Of a stretch of 64,000 nucleotides of DNA, positions 1-7,310 are shown in pieces (within the stretch, counting starts at the first letter, position 1; the number at the start of each line of letters is the position of its first letter). The position numbers and the translations under genes are program-made. Below the pieces are notes generated by a model. The model did not search any database, had not been told where the DNA came from, and saw only the letters and a program-made list of their open reading frames with translations. The DNA lies in NCBI GenBank assembly GCA_002731275.1, contig PCBK01000104.1, positions 44,743 to 108,742 of the forward strand, in the 5' to 3' direction. Origin of the DNA: Deltaproteobacteria bacterium (GTDB lineage: Bacteria; Myxococcota_C; UBA6777).

Positions 1-710
1 TACGCCTTTGTGACTTGTTGCAGGGGACGTTGTTTGGCGGAGGCGACGATGCGTCCGAGCTCGCGTAGGACAGGCTCATTGTAGGCGAGCAGGAGCAGTT
101 TTTCGTTTGCGTGGAATTGGACGAGCGAGGAGACAGAGTCCATGTCGAGCAGTGATTGTGCGCGTTTGTAGGCAAAGACACGTGTCAGAAAGAGATCGCG
201 TAGCGCAGGATCGTTGAGTCGACCTCCTTCTTCGACGGGGAGAAGAGGGTGGTGCTGTGTGATGATCTCGGAAAAGAGGCCTCGACCATCTCTGCGCGAG
301 GGAGAGCCTTTTGGGTTGTAGATTTTGACCCGAAAGAGTCCACAGGAGGGGGAGTTTTTGGTGAAGATAAACCCACAGATGTCCTGCTCTTCAAGCCACT
401 GCGCGATCTCATGTGCGTAGCGTTGCATTGGCGCGGTCCACTCTTGTTTTGAGCGCGTCCCAAGGAGCTTGATCTCTCCATCGTCATCTTCGACGAGCCG
501 GATACTCTCTCGTGGGATCCCCATGCCGATCGCGACTTCTGGACAAAGAGGGACAAATTCGGCGACCTGACTCAGCGCCTCTTGCACAAACACGTTGCGT
601 TTGTGCCCACCATCAAAACGTACTTCTTGTCCAAGTAAACAGGATGATATGGCGAGTTTGACTTGTTTGTTGAGTGAACATTGTTCATTTTTTGGAGATT
701 GTACTTGCAT
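1..710 (-). CDS. DUF523/DUF1722 (YbgA-like) protein, N-terminal part
   Basis: The minus-strand frame opens at an ATG at 710 and stays open to the window edge, so the C-terminus is missing and the ORF track does not list it. My translation begins MQVQSPKNEQCSL and contains ISSCLLGQEVRFDGGHKRN, then LCPEVAIGMGIPRESI and FTKNSPSCGLF. These are the hallmarks of the DUF523 domain, with conserved cysteines in SSCLLG, LCPE and SPSCG. From about residue 160 the sequence (DPALRDLFLTRVFAYKR, then LVQFHANEKLLLLAY) matches the start of DUF1722. Fusions of the two domains are common in bacteria; the biochemical role is not established, although conserved cysteines suggest metal or redox chemistry. It diverges from the TetR gene at 880, with a shared intergenic region holding a promoter and a palindrome. 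Recognition of the family is firm; the function is not. Confidence 0.85.
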   Translation of the reverse strand, partial: MQVQSPKNEQCSLNKQVKLAISSCLLGQEVRFDGGHKRNVFVQEALSQVAEFVPLCPEVAIGMGIPRESIRLVEDDDGEIKLLGTRSKQEWTAPMQRYAHEIAQWLEEQDICGFIFTKNSPSCGLFRVKIYNPKGSPSRRDGRGLFSEIITQHHPLLPVEEGGRLNDPALRDLFLTRVFAYKRAQSLLDMDSVSSLVQFHANEKLLLLAYNEPVLRELGRIVASAKQRPLQQVTKA

Positions 711-770
711 AACACACACCTCGGCGTAGAATTGAAACTATTTTCGTGTGTGTTGTGTTGTCCTCTACAG

Positions 771-799
771 AGTATGATGGTTGCGATGTGGTTTCGCAA
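771..799 (-). promoter_or_regulatory. Promoter for the DUF523 gene with overlapping palindrome
   Basis: On the minus strand TTGCGA (794-799), a 17-bp spacer and CATACT (771-776) form a good sigma-70-type promoter pointing at the DUF523 gene. The -35 box is one arm of a perfect inverted repeat, TTGCGA-N7-TCGCAA (781-799). A palindrome over a -35 box next to a divergent TetR gene fits an operator for that regulator. This is inference from position and symmetry. Confidence 0.45.
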
Positions 800-879
800 T
801 CCCCCCTGTCTTTTTTTACGTACAAGAAGACACAAGGCTACACAGCAATTTTTTAACGGGTTGATACTCAAAGGAGTTG

Positions 880-1545
880 ATGTTGTCTGTTGAGAAGGAA
901 GAAAGAAGCGATAGAACGTACCATCACGGAGACTTAAGAGCAGCACTGCTTCGCGCGGGAGGTAAGTTGCTGGTCGAAGAAGGGGTTGAAAACCTCACAC
1001 TACGTCGTGTCGCGCGTGAAGTTGGGGTGAGCCACGCCGCACCCTACAGACATTTTAAGGACAAAGAGTCGCTGCTCGCGGCGATCACCTTGAGCGGCTT
1101 TTACAAGCTCACGATGTTGATGAAGTCTGCAAAGACATCGAATCCTGGTGCGCCGAGAGAGCAGCTCGTCAAAGCAGGTGTGAATTACATCCAAATGGCG
1201 CTCGCACATCCTGAGATGATGCAGCTGATGTTTGGAGGGACGATTAAACGGGTGATCCTTGAGCAGGAGTTCGAACGTGCTGTCAAGCTTGGTGAGTATC
1301 CACGCGATGCGCTCGATGCCTTTGAAAAACTTGAGGAGATTGTGGATGTTGGGGTGGAGTCTGGGACGTTTCGCCAAAAAGATGTCCACGAGCTGACGCT
1401 CTTGGCGTGGTCGACAGTCCACGGCTTAGCGATGATCTTACTTGGCAAGCAATTACAAGAGCCACCCGAAGGACCGGAGGCTGTTGAGGCATTGACCAAA
1501 TGTCTTTGTGAAGATTTGTTGTTGGGGGTGTTGGTGCGTTCTTGA
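880..1545 (+). CDS. TetR/AcrR-family transcriptional regulator
   Basis: A protein of about 221 residues with a TetR-type N-terminal helix-turn-helix: LRAALLRAGGKLLVEEG, then LTLRRVAREVGVSHAAPYRHF followed by KDKESLLAAI. This is the usual recognition-helix region at about residues 30-65. The C-terminal part is helical and would bind a ligand; its pattern (MQLMFGGTIKR, TLLAWSTVHGLAMILLG) resembles the WHG-type C-terminal domain. The start is uncertain: the track uses TTG at 877, but AAGGAG (871-876) lies too close to that codon. ATG 880 is chosen; TTG 883 would have the best spacing. The gene is divergent from the DUF523 gene and convergent with the VIT-domain gene, ending 2 bases before that gene's stop codon. 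Its target is unknown; the TTGCGA-N7-TCGCAA palindrome at 781-799 is the obvious candidate. Confidence 0.85.
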   Translation: MLSVEKEERSDRTYHHGDLRAALLRAGGKLLVEEGVENLTLRRVAREVGVSHAAPYRHFKDKESLLAAITLSGFYKLTMLMKSAKTSNPGAPREQLVKAGVNYIQMALAHPEMMQLMFGGTIKRVILEQEFERAVKLGEYPRDALDAFEKLEEIVDVGVESGTFRQKDVHELTLLAWSTVHGLAMILLGKQLQEPPEGPEAVEALTKCLCEDLLLGVLVRS

Positions 1546-1547
1546 GC

Positions 1548-4500
1548 TTATTTGAGGGTGAAGGTCTTGATGTGTTGGGGTTTTTTGCCATACTTTTTGT
1601 AGAGTACGAACTTGTGAACCTCACGAGTTTCCTTGGGGCTTCCAGCGTTGCGCATAATGATCACTTTTCCAGTCAGCTTTTGTGGGGCACCTCTGTAGTA
1701 CACAACCTTGAAGGTGTACGCGCCTTTTTTGGCTGTCCCGAGGACATAGATCTCTGGACCAAAGCCATTGGTGATGTCGTAGTAGAGGGTTCCACCCTGG
1801 CGACTCTCGCGTTTTCTGTAAGAGACGTGTGACCCGTCAGGTTCGTAGATGTGCAGGTCGATGTCGGCGGAGGGATCGTCCCAGAACATTACGACGCTGA
1901 TGTCGCGCTCCACGGGGAGTTGGCTGACGCCTTTGGTGATACATCGACGGATGACCTGTTTGAACTCCGAGTGTTTGCGTCGTCTGTAGAGGCTCATCAT
2001 CTGCTTGAAGGTGTTGCGGCGTGCTGGGTTGAGTCTGACTGCCTGTGTGAGCTCCTGACATGCGCCGGAGACATTGCCTTGCTTTTCCAGATGTGTCGCG
2101 TATTGGATGCGGTTTCCGTAGTCTTGGGGGGAGAATTCGACGATCTCACTGAGGACGCGTTTGGCCTCTGCGAACATACCAAGTGTGCGGAGAAGCTTGG
2201 ACTCGCGAGCGATCAACTGGATGTCTTCAGGAGCATAGCGTCTCCAATCTCGAAGAACGGAGAGCGCTTGTTTGTGGCGTTTTGTGTTCATCAACAAACG
2301 GTAGAGTTGCTCGCGGCGTTGCCAATTCATGGGGGCTGCCTTGACCGCTTTGTACGCGGCACGCAAGCGATTGTTCTTGGAGGATACGCGCCGACGTTTT
2401 TTGTGGAGGTCTTTTTTCTTCCCACAAGCCTTTTTGTCCGAGCGTATGTCGAGTGATGCGCCACGTCGGCAACGTCTGTTGCTCTTATCTTTGGACAGGC
2501 TGAGTGTCAGTGTACGAGGGCGTGTCACTGTCAAACGCAATGTTCTTGTTTTGTAGCAAGTCTTGACGATGCGGAGTTTGACACGTTGTCCTTTGCGGAG
2601 CGTGAGTACGAGAGGCGTTCGTCCCATGAGTCGACGACCCATGTAAACTTTTGCGCCTGCTGGCTTGCTCTTGATGCGGATCTTAAAGGTCCGTGCATGT
2701 GGGATGAGCATTTTGGGGGCCCTACGCTTGGCTGGAGCCGCAGCCACACGTTTGACGCGTGGGACATCGGCGCCACTGCCTGGAGATGGAGGTGTCGCGG
2801 TTGTCGGTGCAGGCGCGATTTCTCTCCTGTAGCGACGTCTTGTGCGTCTCTTCGCTTTGAAGCGCATCCCGCCAGAGCCTGTTCGTGCGCGTCCGCCTTC
2901 GTCTTGTTGACGAAAACCGTCTCGACGGGCACTATCGTTGCCTTGGGGTGCTTCCGCGTCCGCTTCTCCAGGACGACCCATCCATCTTCTGATGGCTTGC
3001 TTGGCCTCTTTTTTACTCAAGGTGCCTTTGTTGGCTGCTGGTTTTTTTGCGTGAAAGACGCGCTTGTTCGCTTTTTTCTTGCGACGTGCGATGTTGTGTT
3101 TTTTGTACGCCTGCTCATTTTCGAGGACGAGGAATGAGGTGTAGCGACTCATCACACCGTACACTTTGCTCAATTTGACGATCTTCTGTCGACTCTTGCG
3201 GTCGGTCTTTTTTTGCATCCTATCGAGTGTAAAACGCGCCCAAAAGGCAGGCACAATCTCTTTGTCTTTGTCCGTCTGTGGTTCGTAGACCTGTTTGAAT
3301 GTGTAAGCAGCTTCACGGTCGATCTTTCCGGAGATGTTGACTTCAACGGCGGGGGCTGTCAGCTCACCAGCGAGCAGGAGTGTGTCCCCTGAGGAGACGT
3401 TGTTGTCGTCTGCGCGGACGATGTTCTTCATCCCTTTGACTGTGTATTTGATATCTGTGAGCTGCGGGACGTTGAGCTGTTTGGTCAGTGCGGCGACAGC
3501 AGCTTTGGGGGATTGACCGATGTGCAGACGGTGTAGACGTCCACCTGTTGCGCGAGAGAGCTTGCGCAAGAAGCCCAGATCGGGGTTGGGGCCGATCGCG
3601 ATGGCTGAGATGCGGATGTGGCGTGTCCCGATCGCTTGTTTGACCTGTGTGATCAACTTTCCTGGGTCCATTTGTCCGACAGTCGCGTGCCCATCTCCGA
3701 TATAAAAGAGTTCGGTGTTGGCCTGCGCGGAGCGGATCGCTGCGAGGAACAATCGCTCCAGGTGGGTCGCGCCACGAGGACGTTGTGCTCTCATGACATC
3801 GAGGGCTTCGGCGAGTGATTTGGAGGTAAACATCACGCCTTTTTTGACAGCACGTGGTCGGAAGGCGCGCGCTGTAAGATCACCCATCCAGACGCCAAAG
3901 CGTGCGTCTTTTGGGAGCCCTTCGAGCAGAACTTGTGCGATGTCGACTGCCTTTTGCAGACCTTTGGTCTTCATACCTGCGGAGGTGTCGAGGAGCAGCA
4001 TACGGTGTTTGTATGTCGAGGTGTGTCCTTTGATCTGGACGGGGATTTCGACGAGGCCAAACTTCTTTTTATCAACTGTGCCTGCGAGCATCAAACCGCG
4101 TGCGCGCTTGTACTGAAAGCGTACACTCAAGTGTCCACGAGGACGAAAGTGTTTGGCTTTGTATTGAATGGTCAGTGTCTGTTTGCTGCGTTTGATCGTC
4201 GCATCGTATGGCATGACCTTCGCTTTGGGGTTCCCATGTGCGTCGATTGTCAAAGAGAAGTGACCGGTAATGGGTTGCTTTTTGTTGGGCAACAGATAGT
4301 TGTAGTCGACATATCCAGGAGGTCCATGAAGGACCGTGTCGTAGCCGAGGATAATGCGCTTGGTGCCTCTTGCGGGGATTGGGAAGATCTGTGTGCGAAA
4401 GCGATTGCCTCCCTGCCATTCGAGGAGGGCGGGATCTTTCATGCGGCGTACGATCGAGTTGTAGATAGCTCGTGCGCGGGTACGCTCGACAAGTTCACCT

Positions 4501-4892
4501 TCGACGAGTTTTCCGTTGATCTGCATCGCGAGGCGTGTGATTGAGGCACCGTGGGGCAAGCGGAAGGTGAAGGTGCCTTCTGTTTGTCGTGAGGTGTGGT
4601 TGTAAAAGACTTGTTCGACCTCTGTGCGGGCGATACGACCTTTGACTTTGACACGTACGTTGATCTTACGGTTGGACAGGAGGAGGGATTTTCCCTTTGT
4701 GTCTTTAATGATCAGCTGTCCAAAGTGTCCTGGAGGTAACCTGTCGGCAGCGATCTCTGTCGCTTGGGCAGTGTTGGTGCGGAAGGACGGCAGCGCGCTG
4801 CCCTTATCAAATGAAAGGGGTCCTTGTAACCATAACATCGCGCCAAGCGCGATTGCGGCGGCTGGGACGAGCCATGTGGCCAGGCGTTTCAT
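1548..4892 (-). CDS. Exported VIT-VWA-PEGA-TPR-DUF2135 protein
   Basis: This 1,114-residue protein starts with a signal peptide (MKRLATWLVPAAAIALGAML), with AAGGAG eight bases before the ATG. Residues ~60-195 look like a VIT domain (VEQVFYNHTSRQTEGTFTF, FPIPARGTKRIILGY). Residues ~295-480 are a von Willebrand A domain whose MIDAS-like motif reads LLLDTSAGM, close to DxSxS but with Ala-Gly in place of the last Ser. A basic low-complexity linker follows (KAKRRTRRRYRRE). Next is a PEGA domain (KIRIKSKPAGAKVYMGRRLMG) at ~730-800, then tetratricopeptide-like helices at ~840-960 (ALSVLRDWRRYAPED). Residues ~985-1080 resemble DUF2135 (DDPSADIDLHIYEPDG). VIT plus VWA suggests an extracellular or periplasmic adhesion or scaffold role. 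The domain order is clear; substrates and partners are not. It appears monocistronic. Confidence 0.88.
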   Translation of the reverse strand: MKRLATWLVPAAAIALGAMLWLQGPLSFDKGSALPSFRTNTAQATEIAADRLPPGHFGQLIIKDTKGKSLLLSNRKINVRVKVKGRIARTEVEQVFYNHTSRQTEGTFTFRLPHGASITRLAMQINGKLVEGELVERTRARAIYNSIVRRMKDPALLEWQGGNRFRTQIFPIPARGTKRIILGYDTVLHGPPGYVDYNYLLPNKKQPITGHFSLTIDAHGNPKAKVMPYDATIKRSKQTLTIQYKAKHFRPRGHLSVRFQYKRARGLMLAGTVDKKKFGLVEIPVQIKGHTSTYKHRMLLLDTSAGMKTKGLQKAVDIAQVLLEGLPKDARFGVWMGDLTARAFRPRAVKKGVMFTSKSLAEALDVMRAQRPRGATHLERLFLAAIRSAQANTELFYIGDGHATVGQMDPGKLITQVKQAIGTRHIRISAIAIGPNPDLGFLRKLSRATGGRLHRLHIGQSPKAAVAALTKQLNVPQLTDIKYTVKGMKNIVRADDNNVSSGDTLLLAGELTAPAVEVNISGKIDREAAYTFKQVYEPQTDKDKEIVPAFWARFTLDRMQKKTDRKSRQKIVKLSKVYGVMSRYTSFLVLENEQAYKKHNIARRKKKANKRVFHAKKPAANKGTLSKKEAKQAIRRWMGRPGEADAEAPQGNDSARRDGFRQQDEGGRARTGSGGMRFKAKRRTRRRYRREIAPAPTTATPPSPGSGADVPRVKRVAAAPAKRRAPKMLIPHARTFKIRIKSKPAGAKVYMGRRLMGRTPLVLTLRKGQRVKLRIVKTCYKTRTLRLTVTRPRTLTLSLSKDKSNRRCRRGASLDIRSDKKACGKKKDLHKKRRRVSSKNNRLRAAYKAVKAAPMNWQRREQLYRLLMNTKRHKQALSVLRDWRRYAPEDIQLIARESKLLRTLGMFAEAKRVLSEIVEFSPQDYGNRIQYATHLEKQGNVSGACQELTQAVRLNPARRNTFKQMMSLYRRRKHSEFKQVIRRCITKGVSQLPVERDISVVMFWDDPSADIDLHIYEPDGSHVSYRKRESRQGGTLYYDITNGFGPEIYVLGTAKKGAYTFKVVYYRGAPQKLTGKVIIMRNAGSPKETREVHKFVLYKKYGKKPQHIKTFTLK

Positions 4893-4922
4893 GTTTGCAT
4901 CTCCTTGTATGGGTCAGACTCT

Positions 4923-4959
4923 CCACAGTGCTCAAGCGCAAGACCTGAGCGGACTGTGG
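4923..4959 (-). other. Bulged hairpin in the leader of the VIT-domain gene
   Basis: CCACAGT/ACTGTGG pair over 7 bp and GCTCA/TGAGC continue the stem for 5 bp, with a 2-base bulge and an 11-base loop. It lies about 30 bases upstream of the minus-strand start at 4892, so it would fold in the 5' leader if transcription starts above 4960. A separate small palindrome, ACGTTGCGAACGT, is at 4977-4989. Nothing coding is seen between 4893 and 5305. Confidence 0.4.
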
Positions 4960-5267
4960 CCAGACAATATGTTCGTACGTTGCGAACGTTGATGGGAACG
5001 TCTGGTGTACACGCAGCTGCGCAAAAGATGATCTGAATTCTTTCGATTTTTTTCCAACACAAGTCTGAGGGGCGAGATGCAAGAAAAGTATGTGGGCACT
5101 CATTTACATCTGTCGCGTCTGTGTGGTTCGAGTGCATGATGTCGGCGAAGAAGTGAATGTGCTATTTTTGCAGTTTGACGGGGATAATAAGCTGGTATTT
5201 TGCTTGAAAGAGTGCTATCTGAAAATGTGAAGAAAGTGTAAAAAGTTTAAAATACCTTGCAGGTTTT

Positions 5268-5285
5268 TGAGTATGTACTTACTAA
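5268..5285. promoter_or_regulatory. Palindrome in front of the efflux TetR gene
   Basis: The sequence TGAGTATGTACTTACTAA is nearly self-complementary around GTAC (AGTA-T-GTAC-T-TACT). It sits 20 bases upstream of the TetR start codon, where an autoregulatory operator would lie. It differs from the palindrome in front of the pump operon, so one regulator binding both sites is not proven. Confidence 0.4.
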
Positions 5286-5305
5286 TAGAGTGAAGGAGGT
5301 TGGTG

Positions 5306-5932
5306 ATGGCCAGACCCAAGAAGATCAAAAATGAGGTGCTGATACAAGCCGCACGTGAGATCTTTCTAGAGCGCGGATTTTCGGTCCCTACAAGTGAGAT
5401 CGCGAAGCACGCTGGTGTCTCAGAAGGCACGCTGTTTAAGCGCTTTGAGACGAAAGAGAGATTGTTTCGTGAGGCGATGAGACCCTCCTCTGAAGATCTT
5501 GGTTGGCTCGATGCGCTACTACTCCACGCCGGAAGAGGTGATCTAAAGGACCACTTGATGGTCGCTGCCCGAGAAGGGATCCACTTCTTTCGTCGGATGA
5601 TGCCGCTGTTTGTGATGGCCTCAAGCCATCCCTCTGTCCGCAATATCCAAGAACAACTGATGAGTGGACCACAGCCTCCTCCGATCCTCGCGACAAGAAG
5701 GTTGGTGTCCTTCTTTGAGATGGAGATGAAGCTCGGTAGACTGCGTGAGAGTGATCCCAGGATCCTCTCCAGAGTCTTTATGGCCACCCTCTCCCAATAT
5801 GTATTCTTTGAGACCCTTGTGCAGGCCCCTGCAGCCTTTCACATCCCTCTCGATGAATACGTCGAAGGTGTCGTTGAATTGATCCTCTGTGGAGGACTCC
5901 CAAGTGAACACATCACGTCACAGGATAGCTAG
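5306..5932 (+). CDS. TetR/AcrR-family regulator of the adjacent RND efflux operon
   Basis: About 208 residues, beginning MARPKKIKNEVLIQAAREIF. AAGGAGG ends six bases before the ATG at 5306, so the TTG at 5300 given by the track is not needed. The helix-turn-helix reads SEIAKHAGVSEGTLFKRFETKERLF, a canonical TetR DNA-binding domain; the C-terminal part is a helical ligand-binding domain (YVFFETLVQAPAAFH). The gene is in the same direction as a complete tripartite efflux operon that starts 126 bases downstream, and a TetR-type operator lies in that gap. By analogy with AcrR and NalC-like regulators, it probably represses the pump until a substrate releases it. That regulatory link is inferred from position and operator, not shown. 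Confidence 0.9.
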   Translation: MARPKKIKNEVLIQAAREIFLERGFSVPTSEIAKHAGVSEGTLFKRFETKERLFREAMRPSSEDLGWLDALLLHAGRGDLKDHLMVAAREGIHFFRRMMPLFVMASSHPSVRNIQEQLMSGPQPPPILATRRLVSFFEMEMKLGRLRESDPRILSRVFMATLSQYVFFETLVQAPAAFHIPLDEYVEGVVELILCGGLPSEHITSQDS

Positions 5933-5988
5933 CTGTCCGATCGTTCCACGTGAGACCTCCACACCCTGAAAACATTTTTTTTATCAAG

Positions 5989-6014
5989 TTATTGAGTGAG
6001 TGCTCATTTAATAA
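5989..6014. promoter_or_regulatory. TetR-type operator before the RND efflux operon
   Basis: A 26-bp imperfect palindrome with outer arms TTATT/AATAA and inner arms TGAG/CTCA around a 2-base centre (core TGAGTGAGTGCTCATTTA). Size and symmetry match operators of TetR/AcrR regulators of efflux pumps. It lies 45 bases upstream of the adaptor start codon and 57 bases after the TetR stop codon. Confidence 0.65.
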
Positions 6015-6058
6015 CTTCTGAGTGTCCGTGTCGTAAGTCCGGTAGAAGGAGAAAGAAG

Positions 6059-7282
6059 ATGAGTGGAGTGTGGAAATGGGCAACCATTGCGTTGGTGACT
6101 GTCGGTATTTTGATTGCGAGTGTCGCCGGGATGAGATTGATGGCCTCGATGAAGAAGCTGCCTTCTCGTAAAGAGCGCCCCACGATGGCGATCCAGGTTG
6201 AGACACAGACAGTCCACCTGAAGACAAAGCTTCTTACATTGCGAGGTTTTGGGACGACACAGGCCGCAAAGAGTGTTGAAGTTGTCCCTGAGACCTCAGG
6301 GCGTGTTGTCTACGTTGCGCCAACATTTCGTGAAGGTGGGCGTGTGCAGAAGGGGAAGCTGTTGTTTCAGGTGGACAGCCGCCTCGCACGGCTGGAGGTA
6401 AAGCGGCTGAAAAAGCAGAGCACATTCCTCCAAAAACAGCTCTCCGTCCTCAAACAGGCGCTCGCGCTCGATCGTCGCAACGTCTCCCGTAACAAAATGC
6501 TCGTCAAACGACGCGCCCTCGATCGAGGTAGCTTTGAACGCTATCAAATCAATCTGTTCGATCGAAAACAGCGACTCGAAAATATGAAGCAGTCTCTCGC
6601 CATAAACGAAGTTCAGCTTGAGAACGCGCGTGTAAAGCTTCGACAAACACGTGTGTATGCTCCCTTCGATGCGAGGGTCACAAAGGGTGGGGTGGAGCGT
6701 GGCGGGTTTGTCGCCCAAGGTAAGTCCGTTGCAACACTCGAAAGTCGCGACGCGATTGAGTTCTCCGTCAATTTTCCTCTACATGAACTCGAAAAAATGA
6801 CGAACAAGGATGGACAACACGTCGATATCGAAGACATCCCCAAACACCTTATGTCACTCCCTAGCGTCGAGATCTGGCGCCCAGGTAACACCTCGATGTC
6901 CTGGCGTGGCCGGGTGATCCGCGTTGGTGCAAAGGTCGATCTCTCCACACGTACACTCCCACTTTGGATTCGTATCCCACTTGCCCGTAAGAAGCGCGCC
7001 AAACGATCCTCGCGCTCTCTGCTGCCAGGGGTCTTTGTCAAGGTCAAGATCCCCGTCCAGCGGCTCGGTACAGCCGTCAAAATCCCAACACGTGCGCTGT
7101 ATGGGGAAGATGTCTTCGTGGTGGTGGATGGCAAACTCGTCCGACGTCGGGTCTCCGTCACGCAGCGTGGCACACAATACAGTGTCGTGACCGCGGGGCT
7201 GCGAGAAGGGGATGTGCTCGTCTCCGATTCGATGATCGATCCGATCGAGGGGACCGCTGTGCGGATCTCAACACAACAGTAA
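6059..7282 (+). CDS. RND efflux periplasmic adaptor (HlyD/AcrA family)
   Basis: A 407-residue membrane-fusion protein. The track start at 5996 would run through the operator; the ATG at 6059 is preceded by AGAAGGAG at good spacing and begins with a single N-terminal membrane segment (WKWATIALVTVGILIASVAG). Next come a lipoyl/barrel-sandwich half (VVPETSGRVVYVAPTFREGG), a coiled-coil hairpin rich in Leu, Lys and Gln (~residues 110-190), the second lipoyl half (TRVYAPFDARVTKGGVERG) and a beta-barrel and membrane-proximal part (VKIPTRALYGEDVFVVVDG). It links the inner-membrane pump to the outer-membrane channel. It is first of three genes; the pump follows 28 bases later. The substrate cannot be told from sequence. 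Confidence 0.92.
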   Translation: MSGVWKWATIALVTVGILIASVAGMRLMASMKKLPSRKERPTMAIQVETQTVHLKTKLLTLRGFGTTQAAKSVEVVPETSGRVVYVAPTFREGGRVQKGKLLFQVDSRLARLEVKRLKKQSTFLQKQLSVLKQALALDRRNVSRNKMLVKRRALDRGSFERYQINLFDRKQRLENMKQSLAINEVQLENARVKLRQTRVYAPFDARVTKGGVERGGFVAQGKSVATLESRDAIEFSVNFPLHELEKMTNKDGQHVDIEDIPKHLMSLPSVEIWRPGNTSMSWRGRVIRVGAKVDLSTRTLPLWIRIPLARKKRAKRSSRSLLPGVFVKVKIPVQRLGTAVKIPTRALYGEDVFVVVDGKLVRRRVSVTQRGTQYSVVTAGLREGDVLVSDSMIDPIEGTAVRISTQQ

Positions 7283-7310
7283 GCCACCAACGCAAAGATG
7301 AGGTGATACA

